Part shown: one piece after another, positions 8,953 through 17,236 of the stretch
How the letters are laid out: every line of letters begins with the position of its first letter
How positions within the stretch are numbered: position 1 is the first letter of the stretch
DNA from: Candidatus Obscuribacterales bacterium
GTDB taxonomy: Bacteria > Cyanobacteriota > Vampirovibrionia > Obscuribacterales > Obscuribacteraceae
DNA length: 64,000 nt
Direction of reading: 5' to 3'
Assembly (NCBI GenBank): GCA_019744775.1
Contig: JAIETZ010000004.1
Coordinates: 62,001 to 126,000, forward strand
Notes under the pieces: model-generated
Database searches by the model: none
Told to the model about the DNA's origin: nothing
The model's input: the letters and a program-made list of their open reading frames with translations, nothing else
Made by a program: the position numbers and the translations under genes

Positions 8953-10383
8953 TTAATTTCGAAAGAATTGACCATGGAAACCAAAAGGTACTAACAAAGG
9001 CAACTCCATACGTGCCATCTCATCCATTGAAGCAGCATCCAAAACAATCAAGAAAGATTTTTTTCGTGCGGCGTCCAATACCACGGACAAGACAACCCCA
9101 TCATCCTCATTGACTGCATCCGGTCGCGCTACAAACACCGGTTCGCCGGGATAACACTCATCTTGCCGCCAATCTTTCAGCTCATTTGTTTTCACATTGA
9201 ACTTTACCAGTCTATTTAAAAACTTCCCATCATCCTGACCGGGCGCATAGACGTAGTTATATGCCTTGCCATTCACCCGTTCATAGTAAATGCGCGGTAA
9301 TTCCAGTCCGGCTTCGCAGATATTTTCAGAAGACATCTTTTTTGACGCTAATGACAAACGCAACCTGCGCAACTTCGGTAGTGGCAAACTACAGTCCTCA
9401 TTTCTCAGGTTGGCCAAATAAGTACTCTGCACAATCTGAGCATCCGGATATGCAAGCAAGTCAATGACGACGTCGCCATTTTCTTCAAATGCATTGACAT
9501 GATGGAAACAGAAAAATGCATCTGTTTCAGCAAAGGCAACAAGCTCTCCGTGCTCCTTGCTGTAAACACTCACGCGAGTTGCATTGTTACCCTTCCATGA
9601 ATAACTCTCAACATATGTCTTGTTTCCCAGGATTACGTCCAAAGGATTTACAACGAATGGGCACTCAACCAAAATAATGTAATTAGCACTGACGGCAAAG
9701 CTGTGAAAATAGCACGGCGCTTTAGTTTTGATGACAGCGATTTCTTTTCTAGCAGTTGTTCCATGACCTACTTTATAAATGACATATGCACTTGTCGGAC
9801 CAAGTTTAATCAATAAATTGTATAGTTCGCGTCGTTCAAAATCGTAATGCGGGTGAGCTGTAGTGACTTGACCGGCGAGCTTGTCGTCGTAGGTAAACTT
9901 GCCGATTGTAGTCAGGTCACGACAATCAAATTCCACGGTATTGACTGTTTCAGTCAAGCCCAAATAATGCTCATTGAGATTAACCAAATTGACGTTGGCA
10001 TTATCGGTGAGCATGGGATTGAAGGGATTGGCAAGTTTTTCAATGAAGGAGCGACTGGGGTTGGTACCAAATTCAGCTAGTCCAATACGGTTATCTGCAG
10101 TTGCTATCCTATAGGCATCCGTCTCCAAAAATTTGCATGTAAGTTTTGCCTCACCAGCGGCAAAAGAGAATTTGTGCAGTTTTGCCAGCCCGTCAAACCA
10201 ATGACGATATTGCTGCAATCCCGCCTCAAATTTGGCAGGACCATTCCGGACAAGATGACCTTCCAGCCAATCGGGTACTTTGCCCTTAACAGGCAAACTC
10301 AGGTCGATACATTCGTGCAACTGGCTCTCAAAACCAGGGGCAAATGCCGATACGGTAGATGCAGATGAGTTTGGCGGGCTCAA
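8953..10383 (-). CDS. carotenoid cleavage oxygenase (RPE65/CCD family)
   Basis: 476 residues. Non-haem iron dioxygenases of this family cleave carotenoids or apocarotenoids into aldehydes such as retinal. The seven-bladed propeller family needs four iron-binding His, and all are visible: TAHPHYDF (H177), YFHSF (about 224), FCFHHVNAF (about 293) and FGFHGQF near the C-terminus (about 470). The N-terminal PDWLEGHLVRNGPAKF and HWFDGLAKLH segments are also typical. No signal peptide, so cytoplasmic. The start ATG lies just before the 207-bp divergent region shared with the signalling operon at 10592. Substrate cannot be told from sequence; it implies access to carotenoids, made or acquired. Confidence 0.93.
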   Translation of the reverse strand: MSPPNSSASTVSAFAPGFESQLHECIDLSLPVKGKVPDWLEGHLVRNGPAKFEAGLQQYRHWFDGLAKLHKFSFAAGEAKLTCKFLETDAYRIATADNRIGLAEFGTNPSRSFIEKLANPFNPMLTDNANVNLVNLNEHYLGLTETVNTVEFDCRDLTTIGKFTYDDKLAGQVTTAHPHYDFERRELYNLLIKLGPTSAYVIYKVGHGTTARKEIAVIKTKAPCYFHSFAVSANYIILVECPFVVNPLDVILGNKTYVESYSWKGNNATRVSVYSKEHGELVAFAETDAFFCFHHVNAFEENGDVVIDLLAYPDAQIVQSTYLANLRNEDCSLPLPKLRRLRLSLASKKMSSENICEAGLELPRIYYERVNGKAYNYVYAPGQDDGKFLNRLVKFNVKTNELKDWRQDECYPGEPVFVARPDAVNEDDGVVLSVVLDAARKKSFLIVLDAASMDEMARMELPLLVPFGFHGQFFRN

Positions 10384-10591
10384 GATATGTCCTTTGCGGC
10401 CCCTCGTAAGGGTTAGCCTATGGGCGTTTAGGGCTTTTTAAGATTTGGAAGAATTTGTTAAATTATAGCCTAAATGGGGCACTTATTAGATGGAACTGGC
10501 ATCACAGACGCTCAAAGCACGCCGCAATCAACGGCTTGCCCACGACAGGTAAGACCTGCCGTTTATGCCCCAATTTCAGGAGGCGCGAAGC

Positions 10592-12079
10592 ATGGAAGCA
10601 TTCGACGCACGCCAGTTTCAAAAATGGCTCCACAACACGACAGACCGCAACCTAAAGGATGCGATTTACTATGTCTTAGCTGCCAACAAGAAGCTTACCG
10701 AAAACGACCCGGACCGCGACGAAAGACTTATCGACAAGAAGTTATTGGAATCGAATGAATTGGGATTAGATGATCCCCAAATGCAAATTATCCACAAGGT
10801 GATTGCAACTAATGACACAACACCACCAGGAATTCTAGATTTCCTCGGCAGTGTTGCCGACGAATCAGTTCGCCTACGTGTGGCGGAAAACAAGAACAGT
10901 CCGGCAGACACATTAAACAAGCTCGCTCAAGATGAATGTGTAGAAGTTCGCGTAGCTGTCGCCGAGAATTGTAGTACAACCGCCGAAATCATGAGCATAT
11001 TGAGCAACGACGAATGCGCCGATGTCCGCTACGCTGTTGCTGAAAATCCGGAAACCCCTCAAGAGATACTAATAAACCTTGAAGAGGATGACAATCCATA
11101 TGTAGCCCATCGCGCACAACAGACAATACAAAAGACAGAACCAATTAGAAATCCGGCTCGATTAATGAAAGTCTCTACTGTTTTAATTGTGGACGATGAT
11201 CACTTCATAAGAGCCCTACTTAAAGAACAAATCTGTTCAGATCCGACATTCACTGTCATAGGTGAAGCAAGTAATGGTCTTGATGGATTGGATCAGGTTT
11301 TGCATTTGAAACCGGACATTGTTCTCATGGATATTGGACTGCCGATGCTCAATGGTGTAGCCAGCACGCAACACATTAAGGCGGAAATACCCAAAGTTAA
11401 AGTACTAATGGTTACGAGTCGCGATGACGATGCCGATATCATCGGCGCGATAGAGGCCGGAGCTGACGGCTATCTTCTAAAGTCCGGCTCTTCAGACAAT
11501 TTATTGACCGCCCTTCACCAGCTGGCTTCCAACAACAGTTGGATCGATCCTGGAGTAGCAAGTACAGTCTTACGCCAGTGCATTCGTCAGCCGAATGTTA
11601 AATCGGCACCATTGCAGCTCCCAGCAACAGCCCCACAGCCAGTGAATGCAGCAATTACAGTTGTCTTTGATATGGCATCGAAAGCAACCAAAGAAGGCAA
11701 ATGGGACGTTGCTCGCACACTTTGCCAGGCAGCTTTGCAAATTGCGGAAGCCGCTAAGGATGTGGCGCCTCAAGAAATATCACAGCTACTCTCGAAATTA
11801 GCCGACACCTGTTACACTCACGAGGATTACAAAGCATCGGAATCGTTGTATCTAAAAGCACTGGAAGTACGCCAGACGCAACTAGATGAAACTGATCCAA
11901 AGCTAGACAATTACGTAACATTCCTAGCGAAACTGTACGAATCTGCAGGCAACAATCAACAAGCAGAGCTTTATTACTCCTGGTCACTGAGAATTCGTGA
12001 ACAATCAGGAGATCAGGGATTAATAACGGAAGCACAGGAACGACTAGAGAATGTGATGACACCACACAAAGAAGGCTAG
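10592..12079 (+). CDS. LRV repeat - receiver - TPR response regulator
   Basis: 495 residues from ATG 10592, chosen because AGGAGG (10578-10583) is eight bases upstream; an ATG at 10565 lacks such a site. Order: an N-terminal helical part (1-50); about four leucine-rich-variant-like repeats of 24 residues (60-170, pattern DECVEVRVAVAEN); a NarL-type receiver (about 193-310) with VDDD, phosphoacceptor D247 (LMDIGLP), and the Lys of LLKSG; then tetratricopeptide-like helices (350-490). No DNA-binding domain, so output is probably by protein-protein contact. Nine bases separate it from the hybrid kinase at 12089, its likely phosphodonor through that protein's Hpt domain. The combination LRV-REC-TPR is unfamiliar to me. 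Confidence 0.85.
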   Translation: MEAFDARQFQKWLHNTTDRNLKDAIYYVLAANKKLTENDPDRDERLIDKKLLESNELGLDDPQMQIIHKVIATNDTTPPGILDFLGSVADESVRLRVAENKNSPADTLNKLAQDECVEVRVAVAENCSTTAEIMSILSNDECADVRYAVAENPETPQEILINLEEDDNPYVAHRAQQTIQKTEPIRNPARLMKVSTVLIVDDDHFIRALLKEQICSDPTFTVIGEASNGLDGLDQVLHLKPDIVLMDIGLPMLNGVASTQHIKAEIPKVKVLMVTSRDDDADIIGAIEAGADGYLLKSGSSDNLLTALHQLASNNSWIDPGVASTVLRQCIRQPNVKSAPLQLPATAPQPVNAAITVVFDMASKATKEGKWDVARTLCQAALQIAEAAKDVAPQEISQLLSKLADTCYTHEDYKASESLYLKALEVRQTQLDETDPKLDNYVTFLAKLYESAGNNQQAELYYSWSLRIREQSGDQGLITEAQERLENVMTPHKEG

Positions 12080-12088
12080 GGAAAAACA

Positions 12089-14137
12089 ATGCCGGAGTTC
12101 CTCAAGCACATATTCAGTCATGATTTCATGCCCCATGGATACTGTCTGCAATGGAATTCAGGACTCGTGCCGATATTGATCACAGCAAACATAGCCATTG
12201 CTGTTGCTTACTATGCAATTCCAGCAGCGTTATTTTTCTTTGTGCGCAACAGGAGAGACCTGGCGTTTTCCTGGATATTTGCTTTATTTGGAGCATTTAT
12301 TCTTGCTTGCGGCACAACGCACTTAGTCTTTGTTTTAAATATCTTCAAGGGCTATTATTGGTTAGAAGCTCTCGTCGATAGCTTTACGGCAGTTATTTCC
12401 ATAATTACAGCCATAGTACTCTGGCCGTTGATACCGAAAGCCTTGTCATTGCCAAGCCCAAAAGAGTTAAAGGAAACCAATGAAGAGTTGATACTTCTCA
12501 ATACTCGCTATATGAATCTGAACGCCGAACTTTCGGAAGTCAACAAACAACTAACAAGCGCGCGCGACCAGGCAATTGAGTCTTCAAAATTAAAGAGCTG
12601 GTTTTTGGCCAATATAAGTCACGAATTACGCACACCGCTAAGTGCAGCACTGGGCATGAACGAGCTCTTGTTACATACGGGACTAACGACAGATCAAAAG
12701 TCCTTTGCCGAAAGCGTCCAGTCTTCAGGGCAGGCACTGTTGTCGCTTGTAAATGATTTATTGGATTTATCGAAGATCGAAGCTGGAAAAGTTACCATCG
12801 AATCGGTTCCTGTTGATATTGATGATTTATCACGCGAGTGCTTGGGACTCTTTGAAGTTCCAGCGAAAAACAAACGCCTCAAACTCAAATGCTACGTCGA
12901 CCCGCGTGTGCCTCGTCGTCTCTTTGGAGATCCTGCACGTATCAAACAGGTGCTTGTAAATCTGGTCGGCAATGCCGTGAAATTCACAGACAAAGGTGAA
13001 GTCACATTGCAAGTCGTCATCCGCGCTGATCATTCAGACTATATGGATGTAGAATTCACAATCATCGATACAGGCATTGGTCTGTCGACTGAAGAACGTG
13101 ATCAAATCTTCAAACCTTTTGCGCAAGTTGATCAGTCAACATCGCGCAGATATGGTGGAGCCGGATTGGGCTTGACGATAAGCAAACACTTAGTTGAACT
13201 TATGGGCGGCAGCATTGGTGTCAGCAGCAGCAAACAACGTGGATCTTCTTTCTGGTTTACCGTGCCTATGCACTTGGCTCCCGAGTCTGCCGTCATGGGC
13301 GGACCAGACGACAAAATGGCAGTCTTAGCCGGCAAACTCTTAGGCAATGTCCTTGTTGTAGAAGACGATTCGCTGTTGCAGCAGCTTACGGTAACGCAAT
13401 TAAGTCATCTTGGTTTAAAGAGGCATGTCGTAGATGACGGACTGGAAGCACTTGCCGAAATTAAGCGCAATAAGTACGACCTTATCCTTATGGATTGCCA
13501 CTTACCTTTAATGGATGGTTATGAGGCAACACAACGAATTCGCGAAATGGAAAAACAAACCGGAGAACACATAACGATTGTCGCTATGACTGCCGGAGCC
13601 ATGCCTGGAGACTATGAACGCTGCCAACAATCCGGAATGGACGATTATCTAAGCAAGCCTTATACCCTAAAACAACTGAGAGAAAAGCTAGCAAAATACT
13701 TGCCGACTTCAGATGTAGAATCTGCCCGCGAATCCAAAGTTATGAGTGGTGAGTCGAAAGAACGCGCTGATGCGTCGGCTTCAGCAGGTGGTCTGGAGTC
13801 TAAGGAACTCCTTAACTTCTTGCGCATAAAACAAATCGCGCCGCCGGACAAAGTACCAATGCTCTTGTCACTATACATAAGTTCAGTGAAAACATCTTTA
13901 CTAACGATAGAAAAATGTGTCGCTGAAAAAGACAGCAAAGAAATAGCCGCACAAGCTCACAAGATACTTGGTAGTTCAAGAACAATTGATGCCTATGAAA
14001 TGGTTGAAATTACAACGCAACTCTATTCAGCAGCCAAAGCAGATGACTGGAATGAAATACCCCGTCTTGTGAACGCGCTGCAAAAAGCACTCGACTCTGT
14101 GTCCGTCGAAATTGAAAACGCGATGCGCTCTTGCTAG
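12089..14137 (+). CDS. hybrid histidine kinase with ethylene-receptor-type sensor domain
   Basis: 682 residues. Residues 25-118 form three membrane helices of the ETR1/bacterial ethylene-binding type: AVAYYAIP (Y41, P45) and FILACGTTHL (C74, H78, the copper ligands in plant ETR1). The Asp before helix 1 in ETR1 (Asp25) aligns with N34. A coiled linker leads to HisKA with phospho-acceptor H178 (SHELRTP), an ATPase domain with N box (NLVGNAVKF), DTGIGL and GGAGLGL, a receiver (about 415-535, D469 in LMDCHLP) and an Hpt domain with H624 (AHKILGSS). This is a complete phosphorelay ending in Hpt, with the receiver of the upstream gene as the obvious target. Ligand is inferred from family only. Confidence 0.92.
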   Translation: MPEFLKHIFSHDFMPHGYCLQWNSGLVPILITANIAIAVAYYAIPAALFFFVRNRRDLAFSWIFALFGAFILACGTTHLVFVLNIFKGYYWLEALVDSFTAVISIITAIVLWPLIPKALSLPSPKELKETNEELILLNTRYMNLNAELSEVNKQLTSARDQAIESSKLKSWFLANISHELRTPLSAALGMNELLLHTGLTTDQKSFAESVQSSGQALLSLVNDLLDLSKIEAGKVTIESVPVDIDDLSRECLGLFEVPAKNKRLKLKCYVDPRVPRRLFGDPARIKQVLVNLVGNAVKFTDKGEVTLQVVIRADHSDYMDVEFTIIDTGIGLSTEERDQIFKPFAQVDQSTSRRYGGAGLGLTISKHLVELMGGSIGVSSSKQRGSSFWFTVPMHLAPESAVMGGPDDKMAVLAGKLLGNVLVVEDDSLLQQLTVTQLSHLGLKRHVVDDGLEALAEIKRNKYDLILMDCHLPLMDGYEATQRIREMEKQTGEHITIVAMTAGAMPGDYERCQQSGMDDYLSKPYTLKQLREKLAKYLPTSDVESARESKVMSGESKERADASASAGGLESKELLNFLRIKQIAPPDKVPMLLSLYISSVKTSLLTIEKCVAEKDSKEIAAQAHKILGSSRTIDAYEMVEITTQLYSAAKADDWNEIPRLVNALQKALDSVSVEIENAMRSC

Positions 14138-14153
14138 CGAGTCCTGTACCTAA

Positions 14154-15011
14154 TTAAGGAATAGTGTTTGTCGCTACAGCGGCTGGTGCTACAGTCACCA
14201 TATTTTCGCTGGCTACACCCATATGCGTACCCAATTCACCTTCCAAAAGCCTTTTCACATCAGACAGGAAGCGAGCGGCAGGTGCGCCATCAATAGCGCG
14301 GTGATCGAAGTTCAAAGACAACGTCATGATCGGTCGAACAATAACTTCACCATTGCGTACAACGGCACGTTCTTCAACTGAACCAACACCAAAGATAGAT
14401 GTTGTAATGCATGGCGGAATAAGCGTCTTGATACCGTATTTGCCTAGACTGCTAACACCAAATGTTGCTCCCATGTACTTAAGACGAATACTCGGGAAAT
14501 GCATGCCGGTCCAAAGTATCATCCGTCTAAGCCAAAGCGGAAATTTAGAGAAGCGATTTTGCACTTCCAAGTCCGCCACTTCCTCCATAGATTTTGATCC
14601 GAATGCTTTCAGCTCATCACCAATCTGCTCTAACGATTTGGTGTGCGGATCGCGAATCGTACCAAGAAATACTCCCGGCACTCCATCAACGTATCTTTCA
14701 ACAGTAAATCCGGCGACAATTTCATTTAGGGTCATTGTTGAGCCCCAGGGCAACATAACTGTGCGGCTGAATGGGTGCTCGAGTTGAGCAAGACCAATTG
14801 CCTTAAGCACAATTGCCGTCATTGTAATTTTGCAACCGCGCTTTTCATATTCTTTGCGCAAATTCTCTGCCCAGGTCATATCCACATCAAGAAATAACGT
14901 AGCAGCCGGCACAGCACCGCTGGCAATATGGATAACATCCAATATGCCCCCGCGCGCGCGCGGCATGCCGGAGATGTGATAACGTCCAGAACTGGAAACT
15001 TTATTGTTCAT
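14154..15011 (-). CDS. stand-alone 2-oxoacid dehydrogenase E2-type acyltransferase domain
   Basis: 285 residues. Matches the catalytic (C-terminal) domain of dihydrolipoyl acyltransferases, which move an acyl group between lipoyl and CoA; the active-site motif is visible as FDHRAIDGAPAARF near residue 245. There is no lipoyl domain and no peripheral subunit-binding domain, whereas normal E2 proteins carry both and run to about 400-500 residues. No E1 or E3 gene adjoins. The conserved GATFGVSSLGKYG segment supports a chloramphenicol-acetyltransferase-like fold. It may acylate another carrier or CoA substrate. A run of alternating CG (14951-14962) falls in its N-terminal codons. It converges with the kinase gene. 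Confidence 0.85.
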   Translation of the reverse strand: MNNKVSSSGRYHISGMPRARGGILDVIHIASGAVPAATLFLDVDMTWAENLRKEYEKRGCKITMTAIVLKAIGLAQLEHPFSRTVMLPWGSTMTLNEIVAGFTVERYVDGVPGVFLGTIRDPHTKSLEQIGDELKAFGSKSMEEVADLEVQNRFSKFPLWLRRMILWTGMHFPSIRLKYMGATFGVSSLGKYGIKTLIPPCITTSIFGVGSVEERAVVRNGEVIVRPIMTLSLNFDHRAIDGAPAARFLSDVKRLLEGELGTHMGVASENMVTVAPAAVATNTIP

Positions 15012-15132
15012 TTGACCTCAGCCGCAAAAAAAACCTGTAACCGCCAAAAACATACAATGACAACTTATACTACCATTTTGAGTCCGTCGTCGCTCGCATC
15101 CCCTTCTCATATCTTACAGCCCACTAATAAAC

Positions 15133-15519
15133 ATGAGTGTAAACCAGAACGAATTGTTCCCGAATATTCCCCCACTGCTTATTAAGGGAATTGAAGAATT
15201 TAATAGCCAGAGCTATTTTGACTGTCACGAGACCCTGGAAACCCTTTGGGGCACTCAAAATGGGGCAGAAAAGCTCTTAAGTCAGGCAATTATCCAGTTT
15301 GCCGTTGCCTACTACCACTGGCGGCGCTTAAATTTTCAAGGAGCTGAGAGCCTATTTAAGCGTGGACTATCGAAAATTGAGCAAGCAAAAATCGACCAGA
15401 CGGCATCTTCTGCTTACCCGATTGATATTCAAGACCTAGTAGATCAAATAGTAAGCGATATGCCAATAGTGATTGCGGGGAAAACACTAACCAAATTCCC
15501 GGTGATAAGATTTCTGTAG
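15133..15519 (+). CDS. DUF309 family protein
   Basis: 128 residues, full length for DUF309, a small all-helical family. The signature is visible at about residues 17-35: IEEFNSQSYFDCHETLETLW, with the conserved His-Glu pair, followed by AIIQFAVAYYHWRR. The molecular function of DUF309 is not established; it resembles metal-binding or TPR-like helical bundles. The gene diverges from the acyltransferase gene and is followed after 22 bp by the receiver-GGDEF gene, so the two are probably one operon. Confidence 0.88.
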   Translation: MSVNQNELFPNIPPLLIKGIEEFNSQSYFDCHETLETLWGTQNGAEKLLSQAIIQFAVAYYHWRRLNFQGAESLFKRGLSKIEQAKIDQTASSAYPIDIQDLVDQIVSDMPIVIAGKTLTKFPVIRFL

Positions 15520-15541
15520 GCGTCACCTACATGAGTCATAA

Positions 15542-16456
15542 ATGAGTAAAGAACAACCACTAATACTAGTGGTCGATAGCGAATCCGAAAGTCTCGATCA
15601 TCTAACTGCGCTGCTAAAGCAATCCGGCTACAACACGATTACTGCGCCTGATGCGATTAAGGGTCTGGCATCATGCCGCCTTAGAGCCCCCGCAATAATA
15701 TTGCTTGCCCTGAATATGCCGCTAATGAACGGTAGAGAAATGCTCAATCGTCTAAAGGCTGATCTACGCACGGAAGATATTCCGGTAATTTTCCTTCTTA
15801 CAGAAGATGACACGCAAAGCCCTCACAGCTTATGGGTGATGGAAGACTACGAATTTCTAATCAAACCAGCTTCAGAAGCCGAACTTCTCGTGCGCGTGAA
15901 GGCAAATTTGAGAACCCGGCGCTTGAAAGAAGAACTACGACGCAAGGACAGTCAACTTAAAGAGTTGACACTTGTAGATTCAGTGACCATGCTCAAGAAT
16001 GCGCGGTATTTCCAGGAAATGGTCAAATCGCAGATAGTGCAGTCGCAGCGCTACAAATTGCCGCTTACGCTAATTCTTTTGCAAGTTGATCAACAAAAGG
16101 ACATTCAACGCACCAGAGGTCAAAACGGCACGGACTCCATGGCATCGCAAATTGCCGCACTCTTGTTGCGTCACAAACGCGAGTCCGACATTGCCGTACG
16201 TTTAAGCACCAATGAATTTGCGCTTCTCTTACCAAACACCGACAAAGCAGGGGCAGACGGACTGGCCGAACGTATTTTGCAAACTATAGACAAAAGCACA
16301 TTTACTATAGGCAGCGACTCATACGAATTGAGCATCAGCGCCGGAGTGTCAATTCTTTCCGAAGATGACGACGCAGACGGCAAACAGATTCTTAATCGCG
16401 CCCGCACAAACATGGAAATAGCCGGCGAACGCGGCAATAGCTTTATCTCCTCGTAG
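15542..16456 (+). CDS. degenerate receiver - degenerate GGDEF protein
   Basis: 304 residues. Residues 6-125 have the receiver fold (LILVVDSESE opening, FLLTEDD, FLIKPAS with the conserved Lys), but the phosphoacceptor Asp is replaced by Ala56 (LLALNMP, where ALNMP stands for the usual D-x-N-M-P). A helical linker leads to a GGDEF-like domain (145-300) in which the signature is STNEF instead of GG(D/E)EF, so diguanylate cyclase activity is unlikely. The protein looks like a binding or scaffold relic of a c-di-GMP regulator. Its TAG stop lies in a half copy of the GTAG palindrome (16453-16463). Confidence 0.85.
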   Translation: MSKEQPLILVVDSESESLDHLTALLKQSGYNTITAPDAIKGLASCRLRAPAIILLALNMPLMNGREMLNRLKADLRTEDIPVIFLLTEDDTQSPHSLWVMEDYEFLIKPASEAELLVRVKANLRTRRLKEELRRKDSQLKELTLVDSVTMLKNARYFQEMVKSQIVQSQRYKLPLTLILLQVDQQKDIQRTRGQNGTDSMASQIAALLLRHKRESDIAVRLSTNEFALLLPNTDKAGADGLAERILQTIDKSTFTIGSDSYELSISAGVSILSEDDDADGKQILNRARTNMEIAGERGNSFISS

Positions 16457-16463
16457 GGCGCAT
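16453..16463 (+). repeat. partial REP-like element
   Basis: GTAGGGCGCAT, the left half of the dispersed palindrome with one G missing, overlaps the stop codon of the receiver-GGDEF gene (TAG 16454-16456). A complete copy begins 33 bp downstream. Confidence 0.5.
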
Positions 16464-16495
16464 ACTCTCGCGTCGACGAAATCACCCTCGTCCTT

Positions 16496-16518
16496 GTAGG
16501 GGCGCATTGCATGCGCCC
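16496..16518 (+). repeat. REP-like GTAG palindrome, copy 2
   Basis: GTAG head (16496-16499) and the exact core GGGCGCATTGCATGCGCCC (16500-16518), in the 104-bp gap between two convergent genes. A hairpin of GGGCGCA with TGCGCCC is expected. Confidence 0.85.
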
Positions 16519-16560
16519 GCCGTGTTACCGAGCCCCGCGAAAAATCTCACGCGTTCAAAG

Positions 16561-17082
16561 CTAATCCGGAATCTTATCGTCCGTCTGCACATTCACCACA
16601 TTAACACCGCGCCCTTCAAGAAAATCAATTAAGTCATGGCCTTGATTTTCCATCGGCCACAAAGGCACTTCCATATCGGCGTAAGGCGCATGCAGAATGA
16701 CACTTGCCGAATCAGTAAATGGATAGTACTCGGCATATTTCACATCATCTAAAAGGACCATTTGTTGCGAGCGTTTATGATGCAGCGAATCTTCCACAGA
16801 AAGAACTGCTTCCGTGTCTGTTATTTCCAGTTCAAAATTACGAAAACTATCAAAATAAATCTTGCGCGACATCAGATACAACAGACAAGAAAAGGCAGCA
16901 GTCGATCCTCCTATCAATACGCTATATAACGGGCTATAAGGAAAAACCCAATAAGCCACAGAAGCCCATAGAGCAACGAAAACCCAGCTTAAGCCCAACA
17001 TGGCAACCATCGGCCACAATCCAGCCCTCCTAGCGTAGGGTCGTGAGATAAGAGTAATCTTACTAGTCACTGGATAAGCCAT
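16561..17082 (-). CDS. hypothetical membrane protein with two N-terminal TM helices
   Basis: 173 residues. Two hydrophobic helices are visible at about residues 24-45 (LWPMVAMLGLSWVFVALWASV) and 53-70 (LYSVLIGGSTAAFSCLLYLM). They are followed by a soluble, beta-rich region of about 95 residues (IYFDSFRNFELEITDTEAVLS and onward), reminiscent of bacterial PH-like domains that follow paired helices, though I cannot confirm the family. It sits alone between convergent and divergent neighbours. Function unknown; inner membrane location is the firm part. Confidence 0.75.
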   Translation of the reverse strand: MAYPVTSKITLISRPYARRAGLWPMVAMLGLSWVFVALWASVAYWVFPYSPLYSVLIGGSTAAFSCLLYLMSRKIYFDSFRNFELEITDTEAVLSVEDSLHHKRSQQMVLLDDVKYAEYYPFTDSASVILHAPYADMEVPLWPMENQGHDLIDFLEGRGVNVVNVQTDDKIPD

Positions 17083-17236
17083 TTTGTAAACCCCGGCTCT
17101 ATCTCCATTCTAGTACCAGCGAGGCAAAATTGGCTATTTGCTAAGGACCGTTAAAACTAGCTCTAATGCAAAGCCAGTCGTCAATCCATTATTATTTGCC
17201 CGGTAGATTTGCCTAATGTGAAGAGGCCAATGCTCA

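Noticed and set aside
14326-14787. 153-residue frame opposite the acyltransferase gene
   Set aside because: Antisense shadow; the minus-strand frame has the E2 catalytic motif.
14951-14962. Alternating CG run that might form Z-DNA
   Set aside because: It encodes Pro-Arg-Ala-Arg-Gly in the acyltransferase and is only 12 bp; no sign of a regulatory role.
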